NCBI RefSeq assembly: GCF_000299035.1
Contig: NZ_JH921520.1
Span: forward strand, 124,242 to 188,241
Length of the DNA stretch: 64,000 bases
DNA from: Bacillus bingmayongensis
GTDB lineage: Bacteria; Bacillota; Bacilli; Bacillales; Bacillaceae_G
Reading direction: 5' to 3'
A program made the position numbers and the translations under genes. Below, piece after piece: positions 25,381 through 34,600 of this stretch. The notes under the pieces are model-generated. The model had not been told where the DNA came from and ran no database searches. It worked only from the letters and a program-made list of their open reading frames with translations. The number at the start of each line of letters is the position of its first letter. Positions within the stretch are counted from its first letter, which is position 1.

Positions 25381-25617
25381 GTGGGACGCATAATTAAAAT
25401 TGATATTACGAATAAGGTAGTAGCAAGATTTAAATCAAATTATTTAGAATTATATACAAGTAAATTTATGATAGGTAAGTTTTATGTCTATACTGAAGAT
25501 AAGCAATATGTGTTAGAAGACGGATATATATATGAAGATGGTAAGTTTTATCGCATCATAGATACTCACCGTGGCAATAATCAAGCGGCGGAGGGCTGCG
25601 ATCTAGGATGGTGTTAA
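25381..25617 (+). CDS. Small hypothetical protein preceding cse60 (78 aa)
   Basis: Begins with GTG at 25381 after an excellent AAGGAGGGGTGA site. The 78 residues are rich in Tyr, Lys, Asp and Ile and read as short beta strands (IIKIDITNKVVARF, then FYVYTEDKQYVLEDGYIYEDG), with a C-terminal tail containing two Cys (GCDLGWC). No signal peptide or membrane segment is seen and no family is recognised. It is one base apart from the Cse60 gene and shares its terminator, so a sporulation role is inferred from context only. Confidence 0.65.
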   Translation: MGRIIKIDITNKVVARFKSNYLELYTSKFMIGKFYVYTEDKQYVLEDGYIYEDGKFYRIIDTHRGNNQAAEGCDLGWC

Positions 25618-25618
25618 C

Positions 25619-25801
25619 ATGATTCGCGTTAAGGTGTTCGATGAAAGTCATGAAAAGGACTTGGAAGACTCCGTAAATGTGTTTCTGAAGAAGCTGAATG
25701 AAGAACAGCTTGTAGATATTAAATATCAAGTTGGTGTATCCATTAATGACGATGAAAATCAAATTTATTGTTTTTCGGCGATGGTAATATATAAAACATA
25801 A
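25619..25801 (+). CDS. cse60: Sporulation protein Cse60 family
   Basis: 60 residues, with AGGATGG upstream inside the end of the preceding gene. The sequence MIRVKVFDESHEKDLEDSVN followed by a central VDIKYQVGVS strand and IYCFSAMVIYK ending matches the Cse60 family, small proteins made under a sporulation sigma factor in Bacillus. The biochemical role is not known. It is the second gene of a two-gene unit closed by a strong terminator. Confidence 0.82.
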   Translation: MIRVKVFDESHEKDLEDSVNVFLKKLNEEQLVDIKYQVGVSINDDENQIYCFSAMVIYKT

Positions 25802-25836
25802 AAAAGAGCTGGGGAGCCAGCTCTTTTTTATGTTTT
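25793..25836 (+). terminator. Terminator of the cse60 unit
   Basis: Perfect 20-bp stem (25793-25812 with 25817-25836) with a GGAG loop; the core is AAAAAAGAGCTGG / CCAGCTCTTTTTT. It overlaps the cse60 stop. Confidence 0.95.
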
Positions 25837-26023
25837 TAAGTAGGAACTACAGGAACTGGTAATGGATTGAGTTGCTTTTGTGAGTATATTATGAGGAAAT
25901 GTAGAGCTGTGTGTTTGTCCTGTCGAAAAAATGTTGAGAATTTCTCAACAGTCATTGTGAAATTGCATGAATGGAAACATAGATCAGAGAAAGACTGTTG
26001 TTATTGGTTCGAATGGAGATTTC

Positions 26024-26088
26024 TTGACACAAAACCAAAAGGTGTTATATCATAAAAAACGAAACCAAAAGGTGTTATATTTAACACC
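26024..26088 (+). promoter_or_regulatory. Promoter and operator-like repeats of the SRPBCC/ArsR operon
   Basis: TTGACA at 26024-26029 is followed 16-18 bases later by TATATC/TATCAT. A 19-bp direct repeat (AAACCAAAAGGTGTTATAT) occurs at 26032-26050 and 26062-26080, the first copy covering the spacer and -10. The second copy merges into a perfect inverted repeat GGTGTTA-TATT-TAACACC (26071-26088). This is a good candidate operator for the ArsR-type regulator encoded second in the operon. Confidence 0.7.
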
Positions 26089-26106
26089 TAATAAAGGAGA
26101 TATAAT

Positions 26107-26535
26107 ATGGAACAGCAAAATACATTACAAGATATTAAACAAACAGCTATTTTTGAAGCTTCAATTCAAAAGGTATGGGATACAGTATCTACTGCAGAAG
26201 GGATTGCATCTTGGTTTATGCCAAATGACTTTGAACCAAAAGTAGGACATGAATTTCATGTGCAATCGCCCTTTGGCCCCTCTCCATGCAAGGTGTTAGA
26301 AATTGATGAGCCTCACCGTTTATCTTTTTCATGGGATACAGATGGTTGGATAGTTTCATTTGTGTTAAAAGATTTAGGAGATAAAACGGAGTTTACTCTT
26401 ATCCATGGCGGATGGAAACAGCCTGATGAGACAATTTCGAAAGCGAATGAGAAAAGTTCTGTTATTCGAGATAGAATGGCAGGTGGCTGGGTAGCAATTG
26501 TAAATGAAAAACTGAAAAAGGTTGTTGAAGGTTAA
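26107..26535 (+). CDS. SRPBCC (AHSA1-like) domain protein
   Basis: 142 residues; AAAGGAG lies before the ATG. It is one START/Bet v1-like domain of the AHSA1 group: an N-terminal [19 protein letters not shown] strand-helix, then [19 protein letters not shown], a central [10 protein letters not shown] strand, and a long C-terminal helix. These domains form a hydrophobic pocket; the ligand is unknown. The stop codon is directly followed by the GTG of an ArsR-type regulator. Such pairs are frequent in Bacillus, the regulator controlling its partner. Confidence 0.85.
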   Translation: MEQQNTLQDIKQTAIFEASIQKVWDTVSTAEGIASWFMPNDFEPKVGHEFHVQSPFGPSPCKVLEIDEPHRLSFSWDTDGWIVSFVLKDLGDKTEFTLIHGGWKQPDETISKANEKSSVIRDRMAGGWVAIVNEKLKKVVEG

Positions 26536-26859
26536 GTGTCCTCATCTGCAGCAAAATATGATGTCTTTCAAGCGATTGCTGATCCAACGCGCCGAGAAGT
26601 ACTCCGGTTATTAACCGAAAAAGAATTACCGATTTCCAAAATAACAGATCATTTCCCGATGAGCCGTACAGCTGTAGCGAAGCATCTTCACATTCTTTCA
26701 GAAGCGAAATTAGTGAGCGGAAGAAAGGTTGGAAGAGAAAAGATATATCGCTTGCAGCCGGAGCCGTTAGCTGAATTACAGCAGTGGCTTTCCTATTATG
26801 AGCAGTTTTGGAATAATAAATTGTCTATGCTGAAATATGTGGTGGAACATGAGGAGTAA
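26536..26859 (+). CDS. ArsR-family winged-helix regulator
   Basis: 107 residues starting with GTG right after the preceding TAA, with GAAGG upstream. The domain reads FQAIADPTRREVLRLL (about 10-25), then MSRTAVAKHLHILSEAKLV (about 44-62, the recognition helix) and GREKIYRLQPEPL, the typical ArsR/SmtB fold. No metal-binding Cys motif is visible, and the partner is an SRPBCC protein rather than a metal pump, so it belongs to the non-metal branch. Probable autoregulator through the repeats at 26032-26088. Confidence 0.9.
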   Translation: MSSSAAKYDVFQAIADPTRREVLRLLTEKELPISKITDHFPMSRTAVAKHLHILSEAKLVSGRKVGREKIYRLQPEPLAELQQWLSYYEQFWNNKLSMLKYVVEHEE

Positions 26860-26875
26860 GTGTTACTATATATTG

Positions 26876-26908
26876 TCGAATCGCCGATATATATGAGAGT
26901 TGCGTCGA
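26876..26908 (+). repeat. Short intergenic motif, copy 1 (TCGAATCGCCGATATAT)
   Basis: The 17-mer lies between the ArsR gene and a two-way terminator. It occurs again at 58238 (same strand) and 59634 (opposite strand). TCGAATCGC here can pair with GCGTCGA at 26902-26908 to give a small hairpin. Confidence 0.7.
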
Positions 26909-26913
26909 AATAT

Positions 26914-26953
26914 AAAAAAGGATGGTCGCTATGAACGATCATCCTCTTTTTTT
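26914..26953. terminator. Two-way terminator between the ArsR and MFS genes
   Basis: Stem AGGATGGTCG / CGATCATCCT with an A-run before and a T-run after, so it can work on both strands for the two convergent genes. Confidence 0.88.
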
Positions 26954-28385
26954 ACTGTTCAGTTGTCTGCACAGCTGGCTTTAATAGAAGCCAACCGATG
27001 AATAGTGTAAGAAGTGCGAGCACAAATGTACTCATAAAAATAACATGTACGCTCGAAGCTAATACTTCTTGTGATTTTGTTACTACATTTGCTGTGCCTC
27101 CGTGGCCCCCAGAGACCAAATCAACATTTTGTATGCCTTGCGCGTGGATCATCGTATTAAAGATAGTGCCAAAGACAGCGGCACCTAATGTTTGGCTAAA
27201 TGTATTAATAAATGTATTTAAGCCAACTGCTGTACCGCGTGTATGTGCAGGGACAGCTGCTTGAATGGTTACCATATAAATTGGTGTAATAAGTCCCATT
27301 CCTAAACCGAATAGTCCGACTGCAACATAAATTAGAAATGCTGGTGAATGAGTTGATAATGTAAATAACAAGAAGGTAGCAATGGATAAAATGCTAGCTC
27401 CAAGTAAAATGATTTGTTTCGTTTGTAACTTACCAACTAAATTTCCAGAAAAAATCGCACCGAATGTCCACATAACAGGAATTGGCATCAGAATAAGTCC
27501 AGCTTCTGTCGCATTTTTTCCTAATACACCTTGGCTCCAAATTGGCAGGTACATTGTAATACTAATAATCATTGCACCAGCGATAAGTGTTAATATGTTT
27601 ACAGTTGATAAAGTACGGTTAGAGAAAAGTGCTAACGGAATTAATGGTTCCGGAGATTTTTTCTCAACGAACAAGAAAATAATGAATGAAACAGCCGCGA
27701 AGATTAAGAGGCTAATAATTGTAATGTCGCCCCAGTTTTGCTTACTGCTTCCTGTTAAGAGTGCATAGAGTAACGCAATTGTACTTAGTGAGAAGATGAT
27801 TGCACCAGGATAATCGATATGATGTTTTGCTGGTTTAATCGACTCTTTATAAGAGAGCGCAATCATCGCACAAGCAAGAATTCCAAATGGAACGTTTAAG
27901 AAGAAGATGTAGCGCCAAGATAGGGAATCTACTAAAAATCCACCTACTAGCGGCCCGATAACACCGGAAACACCCCAAACAGCACTCATCCAGCCTTGTG
28001 CTTTTGCACGATCTTTCGCTTCACTATATAAGTCGCCGATAATCGTCATTGTAATTGGCATAACAGCCCCGGCACCTACACCTTGCAGAGCACGAAAGAT
28101 GATTAATTGTTCCATTGATGTCACGATTCCGCACAGTGCAGAACCGATTAAAAAGATTGCTGCCCCAATGAGAAGAACTTTTTTACGGCCGAATAAATCG
28201 GCTAGTTTTCCGTAGATTGGAGTCGAGACAGCTGTTGCTAGCATATAAATTGCATACACCCAGCTCACAAGTTCAACACCGGATAAATCACTCGTTATAC
28301 GAGGGATTGCTGTACTTACAATCGTTCCTTCCACAGCGGAAAGGAACGTCATTAGCATTAAAGATATCATGACTTTTTTTCGCAT
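26952..28385 (-). CDS. MFS multidrug exporter, DHA2 (EmrB/QacA) family, 14 TM
   Basis: 477 residues. About fourteen hydrophobic segments; the motif GKLADLFGRKKVLLIG (about 60-75, loop 2-3) and the TM5 motif GVIGPLVGGFLVD (about 136-148) mark drug:H+ antiporters of the DHA2 family. The start of the protein (MLMTFLSAVEGTIVSTAIP) includes the usual motif D1-like D/E-T-I-V stretch. It should export lipophilic or cationic drugs using the proton gradient. No adjacent regulator on the same strand is seen; the ArsR unit is convergent. The substrate is unknown. Confidence 0.92.
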   Translation of the reverse strand: MRKKVMISLMLMTFLSAVEGTIVSTAIPRITSDLSGVELVSWVYAIYMLATAVSTPIYGKLADLFGRKKVLLIGAAIFLIGSALCGIVTSMEQLIIFRALQGVGAGAVMPITMTIIGDLYSEAKDRAKAQGWMSAVWGVSGVIGPLVGGFLVDSLSWRYIFFLNVPFGILACAMIALSYKESIKPAKHHIDYPGAIIFSLSTIALLYALLTGSSKQNWGDITIISLLIFAAVSFIIFLFVEKKSPEPLIPLALFSNRTLSTVNILTLIAGAMIISITMYLPIWSQGVLGKNATEAGLILMPIPVMWTFGAIFSGNLVGKLQTKQIILLGASILSIATFLLFTLSTHSPAFLIYVAVGLFGLGMGLITPIYMVTIQAAVPAHTRGTAVGLNTFINTFSQTLGAAVFGTIFNTMIHAQGIQNVDLVSGGHGGTANVVTKSQEVLASSVHVIFMSTFVLALLTLFIGWLLLKPAVQTTEQ

Positions 28386-28453
28386 ATGTTTTCCCCTTTG
28401 TTTCGATTATTCAACATTATAAAATATAAAGCTACTTAGCTATATAAAGCAAC

Positions 28454-28498
28454 AAAAAAGAAACAAGAGTGGAAAGAGTCCACCCCTGTTTCTTTTTT
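28454..28498 (-). terminator. Terminator of ytfP
   Basis: AAAAAAGAAACA...GTGGA pairs with TCCAC...TGTTTCTTTTTT; on the minus strand the stem ends in a T-run. It overlaps the ytfP stop codon. Confidence 0.85.
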
Positions 28499-29768
28499 AG
28501 TATTGCATTTTCGCATTTTGCCCTGCAGTTGTTCCTGCGATTCTTCCTGTGACAAGAGCAGAAGTAATATTATAGCCGCCTGTATAGCCATGAATATCAA
28601 GAACTTCTCCGCAGAAGTATAAGCCGTTCATTAATTTAGAAGCCATTTCTTTCGGATAAATTTCTTTAACAGAAACGCCACCACCTGTAACGAATGCTTT
28701 TTCAAGAGGCTGTGTGCCGTTTACTGTTACTTTAAACTCTTTGAAGTCCTTCACAAGTGCACGGATCTTTTCGTGAGAAACTTGCCCAGCCTGCTCGCTG
28801 CCATCAATTCCATTTCTTTCTAATAAGAATAGGAAATAACGCTCAGGAACATATCCTTTTAACACATTTTTGATTCCTTTTTTCGGTTCTTCTTTCATTT
28901 GTTTCATCATGCGCTGGAAGAGTTGTTCGCTATTTTCTTCAGGCAGTGCATCGATACTCATTTCTACAGCGCGCATTTTAAATTTTTTCATCGTTTTTAC
29001 GACGAATTGACTACAGCGAAGAGCAGCTGGGCCGGAAATACCAAAGTGCGTAAAGAGCATGTCCATTTTATGAGAAATGACAACTTTGCCTTTGGGGTTT
29101 AATACACTTACATTTACATCGCGTAAAGCAAGTCCTTGTAATGTACGATCCCGAATAAATGGTTCGTTTGAAGTAATTGGTACTTCCGTTGGGAAAAGTT
29201 CAGTAATGGTATGTCCTGCTTTTTCAGCCCAAGCATAACCATCTCCAGTTGAACCGGTGTGAGGGACAGATTTTCCGCCAACAGCGATTACAACGTGATT
29301 TGTTTCAAGAGCTTCACCTGTTTTGAGTACAACGGCTTTCGTTTGGCCATTTTCATATTCTATCGTTTCAACTGGTGTGTTAGTGCGGATTTTAACGCCT
29401 AGCTCCTTTAGTCTCGTTAATAAAGCATCCACAACAGATTGTGCTTTATTAGATACTGGGAACATGCGGCCGTGGTCTTCTTCTTTTAGCTTTACACCAA
29501 GTTTTTCGAAGAATGTAATAATATTTTCATTATTAAAGATAGAAAAGGCGCTATATAAAAAGCGGCCGTTTCCTGGTATATGTTTCACAATTTCATCAAG
29601 TGGTAATCGGTTTGTTACGTTACAGCGACCCCCACCGGAAATTGCAAGTTTACGACCTAGTTTATTTCCTTTATCAAGAAGCAAGACACGCGCGCCTTCT
29701 TCAGCAGCACCGATGGCAGCCATTAATCCTGAAGGGCCTCCTCCGATGACAATAACATCATAATGCAT
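28497..29768 (-). CDS. ytfP: HI0933-family flavoprotein (YtfP/YhiN-like)
   Basis: 423 residues. The N-terminal dinucleotide fold [28 protein letters not shown] (quoted in part: GGGPSG at about 8-13) binds [17 protein letters not shown] (about 41-54) and the C-terminal [11 protein letters not shown] and [14 protein letters not shown] are family signatures. The reaction is not known; members are predicted NAD(FAD)-utilising oxidoreductases. In B. subtilis ytfP is likewise next to ytgP and opposite in direction, which supports the assignment. Confidence 0.9.
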   Translation of the reverse strand: MHYDVIVIGGGPSGLMAAIGAAEEGARVLLLDKGNKLGRKLAISGGGRCNVTNRLPLDEIVKHIPGNGRFLYSAFSIFNNENIITFFEKLGVKLKEEDHGRMFPVSNKAQSVVDALLTRLKELGVKIRTNTPVETIEYENGQTKAVVLKTGEALETNHVVIAVGGKSVPHTGSTGDGYAWAEKAGHTITELFPTEVPITSNEPFIRDRTLQGLALRDVNVSVLNPKGKVVISHKMDMLFTHFGISGPAALRCSQFVVKTMKKFKMRAVEMSIDALPEENSEQLFQRMMKQMKEEPKKGIKNVLKGYVPERYFLFLLERNGIDGSEQAGQVSHEKIRALVKDFKEFKVTVNGTQPLEKAFVTGGGVSVKEIYPKEMASKLMNGLYFCGEVLDIHGYTGGYNITSALVTGRIAGTTAGQNAKMQY

Positions 29769-29918
29769 AATATATCGACCTCATTTTCTACATTTCCTGC
29801 CTAAAAGAATAGCATGTTTTCATAGAAAAGAAAAATACGGTGATATGCTGTTTCTCTGAGGAATTGTGGTACAATACAAAGGTTAGAGTTCAGCGTTATA
29901 TATGTAGGAGGATCATCT

Positions 29919-31571
29919 ATGTCCGATTCAAAATTTCTGCGCGGAACGCTTATTGTGACGTTAGGAACTTTTTTAGTTAAGTTCTTAGGCATGATTTACG
30001 TCTTTCCATTTCATGCATTAGTTGGCACAGAAGGCGGAACGCTCTATACGTATGGATATATTCCATATACGATCTTTTTAAGTATTGCAACGGCGGGAGT
30101 GCCGCTTGCTGTTTCAAAGTTTGTTTCTAAATATAATGCGCTTGGAGATTATAAGACGAGCAGGAGAATGTTCCGTTCAGGAATGCTTATGATGATTGCA
30201 ACAGGAATCCTTTCCTTCTTAGTTCTTTATATGTCTGCGCCATTATTTGCTGAGGCAATGCTTGGTAAAAAAAGTGTACACAATAGTATAGAAGAAGTTA
30301 CGATGGTTATTCGCCTCGTAAGTTTTGCACTTATTGTTGTACCAGCAGCAAGCTTAATTCGTGGTTATTTCCAAGGTCATCAATCAATGGGACCGACGAC
30401 GGTATCGCAAATTATTGAACAGATTATTCGCATTATCTTTTTATTAGCGGGTAGTTTTATTGTCATTAAAGTAATAGGTGGATCAGTAGCAGCAGCAGTT
30501 GGAGTGGCAACTTTCGCAGCGTTTGTTTCAGCTGTGGGAGCACTTGGTGTGTTAATTTGGTACTGGTTAAAACGCAAAAAGCATCTAGATCAATATTTAA
30601 TTGAACAAACTGTACCAGAATCAACAGTAAGTACGGTTCAATTATTTAAAGAATTATTTGCATATGCAATTCCGTATGTTGTCATTGGATTAACAATTCC
30701 TTTATATCAACAAATTGATACATTAACATTTAACTCTATTATGCAAGCGATTGGGCAAGGGGATATTGCAGAGCGAGCACTTGGTATTTTTACGATGTGG
30801 ACGCATAAGTTAATTATGATTCCTGTTTCCCTAGCAACGGCATTTAGCTTAACGCTCGTTCCAGCGATTACAAAATCGTTTACAGAAAAACAATACCGTT
30901 ATTTAAAACTACAAATAACACAAACATTCCAAGCAAATATGTTTTTAACATTGCCTGCGGTAGTTGGTATTTCTACGCTTGCATATCCGATTTATACAGC
31001 GTTTTACGAGGCAGATCCACTAGGTGGACAAGTGCTTATGTGGTACGCACCAGTTGCGTTATTATTTGCTTTATTTACAGTAACAGCAGCCATTTTGCAA
31101 GGGATTAATCAACAGAAGCACGCGATTATCGCTCTTGCTATGGGGGTTGTTTTGAAATTTGTATGTAATATGATTTTTATTCGTTACTTCGGTACAGTTG
31201 GAGCTGTTTTAGCAACAGCTGTTGGGTTCCTAGCTTCTGTTTGGTATACGAATAGACAAATTCGTAAATACGCACACTATTCATTCGGTGTTGTATATAA
31301 GAGAACGTTCCAAATTGCAGTTTTAACAATTGTGATGGTCATTGTCGTAAAATTATCACAAGGAATGTTATCCTTTGTGATTTCGCCTGATGGTCGTATT
31401 GGTACACTGATTACAGTTGCGATTTGTGCAGGTATTGGTGGCCTTGCTTACGGATTTTTAGCGATCCGCATGGGAGTACTAGAAAGAGTATTTGGCGGAG
31501 AAGCTTTAGAGAAGATTCAGCGTAAGCTTGGTGGTAAGTTGAAAATAAAGATTAAATCAAAAGGGGCGTAA
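29919..31571 (+). CDS. murJ: MurJ-type lipid II flippase (YtgP)
   Basis: 550 residues; TAGGAGG precedes the ATG. About fourteen membrane segments cover the protein (MATE/MOP flippase fold). The N terminus LRGTLIVTLGTFLVKFLGMIYVFP (in part) and the RGYFQGHQSMGPTTVSQIIEQ-type signature near residue 147 match B. subtilis YtgP, which was shown to be a MurJ flippase moving lipid II across the membrane for peptidoglycan assembly. The tail is Lys-rich. It is divergent from ytfP and ends at a terminator, with ytzG just after. Confidence 0.92.
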   Translation: MSDSKFLRGTLIVTLGTFLVKFLGMIYVFPFHALVGTEGGTLYTYGYIPYTIFLSIATAGVPLAVSKFVSKYNALGDYKTSRRMFRSGMLMMIATGILSFLVLYMSAPLFAEAMLGKKSVHNSIEEVTMVIRLVSFALIVVPAASLIRGYFQGHQSMGPTTVSQIIEQIIRIIFLLAGSFIVIKVIGGSVAAAVGVATFAAFVSAVGALGVLIWYWLKRKKHLDQYLIEQTVPESTVSTVQLFKELFAYAIPYVVIGLTIPLYQQIDTLTFNSIMQAIGQGDIAERALGIFTMWTHKLIMIPVSLATAFSLTLVPAITKSFTEKQYRYLKLQITQTFQANMFLTLPAVVGISTLAYPIYTAFYEADPLGGQVLMWYAPVALLFALFTVTAAILQGINQQKHAIIALAMGVVLKFVCNMIFIRYFGTVGAVLATAVGFLASVWYTNRQIRKYAHYSFGVVYKRTFQIAVLTIVMVIVVKLSQGMLSFVISPDGRIGTLITVAICAGIGGLAYGFLAIRMGVLERVFGGEALEKIQRKLGGKLKIKIKSKGA

Positions 31572-31589
31572 AAAAGCGTCCCCTTTTTC
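31559..31589 (+). terminator. Terminator of murJ
   Basis: AAAAGGGG pairs with CCCCTTTT, overlapping the stop codon, then a T-run; the ytzG start is 25 bp further on. Confidence 0.8.
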
Positions 31590-31614
31590 TATGATAATAA
31601 AGAAGGTGAATGAA

Positions 31615-32331
31615 TTGAGATTAGATAAATTACTAGCAAACATGGGATATGGAAGTAGAAAAGAAGTAAAGAAATTATTGAAAGACGGCGTTGTGAAAAT
31701 TGATGGAACGCCAGTGAAAGATGCGAAGTTTCATGTGAATGTAGAAGAACAAGAGGTTACCATTCACGGTGAGATTGTTGAGTATAAAGAATTCGTATAT
31801 TTAATGATGCATAAACCACAAGGTGTCATTTCGGCAACAGAAGATGACAACCATGAAACAGTTGTGGATTTATTAGAATTAGAAGATGCAATCTTTGATC
31901 CGTTTCCAGTTGGAAGACTTGATATTGATACAGAAGGTTTTCTATTGTTAACAAATGACGGGAAACTTGCGCATCAATTACTATCTCCGAAAAAGCACGT
32001 ACCGAAAAAGTACTATGCACACGTAGCTGGAGTAGTAACAGAAAAAGATGTCGAAGAGTTTGCAAAAGGTGTTATTCTAGACGATGGCTATGAAACGAAA
32101 CCAGGCGATCTTACGATTCTGAAAAGTGATGATGTTTCTGAAATTGAGCTTGTTATTACAGAAGGAAAATTCCATCAAGTGAAGCGTATGTTTGAAGCTG
32201 TTGGGAAAAAAGTTGTCTACTTAAAGAGAACAGAGATGGGGCCTTTAGTATTAGATGAAGAATTAGAGCTTGGTCAGTACCGCGAATTGACAGATGAAGA
32301 GGTTGAAATGTTAAAAACATATCAAGTTTAA
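31615..32331 (+). CDS. ytzG: Pseudouridine synthase, RsuA/RluB family (YtzG)
   Basis: 238 residues from TTG at 31615, with AGAAGGTG upstream, giving MRLDKLLANMGYGSRKEVKK like its B. subtilis homologue; upstream frame is unsupported. Residues 1-60 are an S4 RNA-binding domain. The catalytic motif is PVGRLDIDTEGFLLLTNDG (about 100-118), with Asp in RLD as the nucleophile; QVKRMFEAVG lies near the end. It should make pseudouridine in ribosomal RNA; whether the target is 16S (RsuA-like) or 23S (RluB-like) is not clear from sequence. Confidence 0.92.
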   Translation: MRLDKLLANMGYGSRKEVKKLLKDGVVKIDGTPVKDAKFHVNVEEQEVTIHGEIVEYKEFVYLMMHKPQGVISATEDDNHETVVDLLELEDAIFDPFPVGRLDIDTEGFLLLTNDGKLAHQLLSPKKHVPKKYYAHVAGVVTEKDVEEFAKGVILDDGYETKPGDLTILKSDDVSEIELVITEGKFHQVKRMFEAVGKKVVYLKRTEMGPLVLDEELELGQYRELTDEEVEMLKTYQV

Positions 32332-32359
32332 ACAGAGAATTAAGAGTGAGACCGATTCC

Positions 32360-32401
32360 AAAAAATAGAAAGAACCCCTTTCTGATTTCACAGAAAGGGG
32401 T
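32360..32401 (-). terminator. Terminator of ytzE, shared with ytzG
   Basis: Perfect stem ACCCCTTTCTG / CAGAAAGGGGT (32374-32384 with 32391-32401). The minus strand continues TCTTTCTATTTTTT, so it mainly serves ytzE. Confidence 0.85.
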
Positions 32402-32432
32402 ATGTATTATATTTTAGATACAATTGTTTTCG

Positions 32433-32654
32433 TTATGAGGTCATTCTCACTTTCTTTCCTGTTGTTGTCCACTTACCGCGGCAAGGGCTATACACGAGCT
32501 CATTAAACTGCAACACATTCAGATCACGTTGTATCGTTCGCGGTGTGATCCCGAACTCATCTACAAGGTCTTTCGTCGTTACCGTACCATTTTCATTGAT
32601 GTACATATAAATTGATTTAATGCGTGTTAGCATACGAGTAGTCGTAGGTTTCAA
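32433..32654 (-). CDS. ytzE: Small DeoR-type HTH regulator (YtzE)
   Basis: 73 residues starting with TTG at 32654 after GAGGAG; an ATG seven codons later is an alternative. It is only the DeoR-type winged helix: MLTRIKSIYMYINENGTVTT then LVDEFGITPRTIQRDLNVLQ (recognition region, about 31-50) and KWTTTGKKVRMTS at the end. It lacks the sugar-phosphate-sensing domain of full DeoR proteins, as does B. subtilis YtzE. Targets are unknown. Its place between ytzG and pepV is conserved with B. subtilis. Confidence 0.9.
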   Translation of the reverse strand: MKPTTTRMLTRIKSIYMYINENGTVTTKDLVDEFGITPRTIQRDLNVLQFNELVYSPCRGKWTTTGKKVRMTS

Positions 32655-33011
32655 GAGAAAACCACTCCTCTACTAGTTTTTTTGACCCCATTCAGGAAAG
32701 AAGGTCCTTACTTCCATTGTACTCTACTTGACAAATTTCATGCTTTAACCTAGTTAAATTTTACAAAAGTTTAACAAATAATAAAATAGAAAAATATTGG
32801 TAGTTGACATTCTATGTCTCTTCTATCAACTACCACATAAATTTCTACGTAAACCGTCAAATTCCTGCAAATTTTTTTAGAAAAACAAAAGAAAAACTAA
32901 TGCAAAATATCTGAAATGTTACAATTATTCGTTATTGAATGTTCTCTTGTTGGCATATCGGATTTTCGTTTGCTATGATGAAAGAGAGAATATAGAAGAG
33001 GTGAATGAGTT
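32655..33011. promoter_or_regulatory. Intergenic region with inverted repeat and pepV promoter
   Basis: 357 bp without a gene. It holds a perfect 10-bp inverted repeat TGGTAGTTGA-N18-TCAACTACCA (32798-32835), a TTTAAC-N3-GTTAAA palindrome near 32745-32760, and a probable pepV promoter TTGGCA-N18-TATGAT close to 32950-32980. No coding frame is seen. Confidence 0.55.
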
Positions 33012-34418
33012 ATGTCAGCAATTAATTGGACAGAAGAAGTTGAGAAAAGAAAAGATGAATTAATTCATGACGTGCAGCAATTCTTACAAATTAAAAGTGT
33101 ATGGGAAGAAGAAACAGCAAAAGAAGGTGCACCATTTGGAGAAGGCGTAGCGAAAGCATTAGCCTTCATGTTACATAAAGGGGAAGTAGAAGGATTTACT
33201 TCTAAAAATTTAGAAGGGTATGCAGGGCATCTTGAAATGGGACAAGGAGAAGAATTAGTTGGTATTCTTTGTCACGTTGACGTAGTGCCAGAAGGAGAGG
33301 GCTGGACAACTCCCCCATACAGTGCTGACATTCGTGATGGAAAGATTTTTGCACGCGGTGCAATTGATGATAAAGGGCCGACAATGGCGGCTTATTATGC
33401 AATGAAAATTGTAAAAGAATTAGGATTGCCACTTTCAAAACGAGTTCGCATGATTTTAGGAACAGATGAAGAAAGCAACTGGAAGTGTGTAGATCATTAT
33501 TTCAAAAATGAAGAAATGCCAACGATTGGTTTTGCACCAGATGCAGATTTCCCTATTATTAATGCGGAAAAAGGAATTTCTGATATACAAGTTGTGCAAA
33601 AGAATAGTGAAACACAAGGCGGAGAATATGAGCTTGTTTCATTTGCTTCAGGTCGCCGTTTAAATATGGTTCCTGATTTTGCTGAAGCAGTGATTACGAC
33701 TGAAAAAGCAACGGAACTTGCAAATGCTTACGAACAATACTTACAAACTGCTCAGAAAACGGGTAAAGCAAATGTAGAAGGAAATACTGTGACATTGCAA
33801 GTAGAAGGAGTTTCAGCTCACGGTTCTACTCCTGAAAAAGGTGAAAATGCAGGCCTCTTGTTAGCGAACTTTTTAACAACGATTGCTCTTGACGGTAAAG
33901 GAGCTTCATTTGCGGCATTTGTTACAGAAACGTTTACGAATGATACGCTTGGAGAAAAAGCAGGAATCGCTTATAAAGATGAAATTAGCGGACCATTAAC
34001 AGTGAATGTGGGGCGCCTTTCTTATACGAAAGAAGAAGGCGGGAACTTAGGTTTAAATGTACGCTACCCAGTAACAACGAATTTTGAAGAGACAGTGCAG
34101 AAATTAAAAGACTATGTCGGCAATAACGGCTTCCAAGTAGCAGATTATTCTAACTCACGTCCGCATCATGTTGATAAAGATCATGTTTTAATTCGTACAT
34201 TGCAACGTGTATATGAAGAACAAACAGGAGAGAAAGCAGAGCTATTAGCAATCGGCGGTGGTACATATGCTCGTTCATTAAAAGCTGGTGTAGCATTCGG
34301 CCCGCTATTCCCTGGAAAAGAGGAACTTGCTCATCAAAAGGATGAATATATTGAAATAGAAGATTTACTAAAAGCGACAGCGATTTATGCACGAGCAATT
34401 TATGAATTAGCGAAATAA
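33012..34418 (+). CDS. pepV: Dipeptidase PepV (M20 metallopeptidase)
   Basis: 468 residues; GAAGAGGTGA before the ATG. The M20 zinc site is intact: GILCHVDVVPEG (His and Asp at about 88-90), RGAIDDKGPTMAA (bridging Asp about 120), the catalytic pair DEESNWKC (about 154-161), FAPDADFP and a late His (GKEELAHQKDEY). PepV removes N-terminal residues from dipeptides in the cytoplasm. A bcr1-like element lies between the stop codon and the terminator. Confidence 0.95.
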   Translation: MSAINWTEEVEKRKDELIHDVQQFLQIKSVWEEETAKEGAPFGEGVAKALAFMLHKGEVEGFTSKNLEGYAGHLEMGQGEELVGILCHVDVVPEGEGWTTPPYSADIRDGKIFARGAIDDKGPTMAAYYAMKIVKELGLPLSKRVRMILGTDEESNWKCVDHYFKNEEMPTIGFAPDADFPIINAEKGISDIQVVQKNSETQGGEYELVSFASGRRLNMVPDFAEAVITTEKATELANAYEQYLQTAQKTGKANVEGNTVTLQVEGVSAHGSTPEKGENAGLLLANFLTTIALDGKGASFAAFVTETFTNDTLGEKAGIAYKDEISGPLTVNVGRLSYTKEEGGNLGLNVRYPVTTNFEETVQKLKDYVGNNGFQVADYSNSRPHHVDKDHVLIRTLQRVYEEQTGEKAELLAIGGGTYARSLKAGVAFGPLFPGKEELAHQKDEYIEIEDLLKATAIYARAIYELAK

Positions 34419-34424
34419 CCTAAT

Positions 34425-34584
34425 TCTATCCCGCTATTCTAGGGCAGTAAGACCCCCCATCTCAAGATTCAGAGAGAAACGAGGAAGATAGGTAGGGGAC
34501 AACTGCCCGTAAAAACCCGATTCGTGAGGGCTAACCATCAGTGGGGGATGAAGAAAAACCCCACTGATGGAAGTTTCACTTTAT
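34425..34584. repeat. bcr1-like element, full-length copy 3
   Basis: 160 bp from TCTAT (one change from TTTAT) to TTTAT (34580-34584). The 3' part forms a perfect hairpin CCATCAGTGGGG / CCCCACTGATGG. The whole follows copy 1 closely. It is inserted 6 bp past the pepV stop and before the pepV terminator. Confidence 0.85.
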
Positions 34585-34600
34585 TTGTTGTGAAATATGA

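Noticed and set aside
26032-26080. Direct repeat as a two-unit CRISPR
   Set aside because: Only two units, an 11-base gap, and a promoter position; better explained as an operator.
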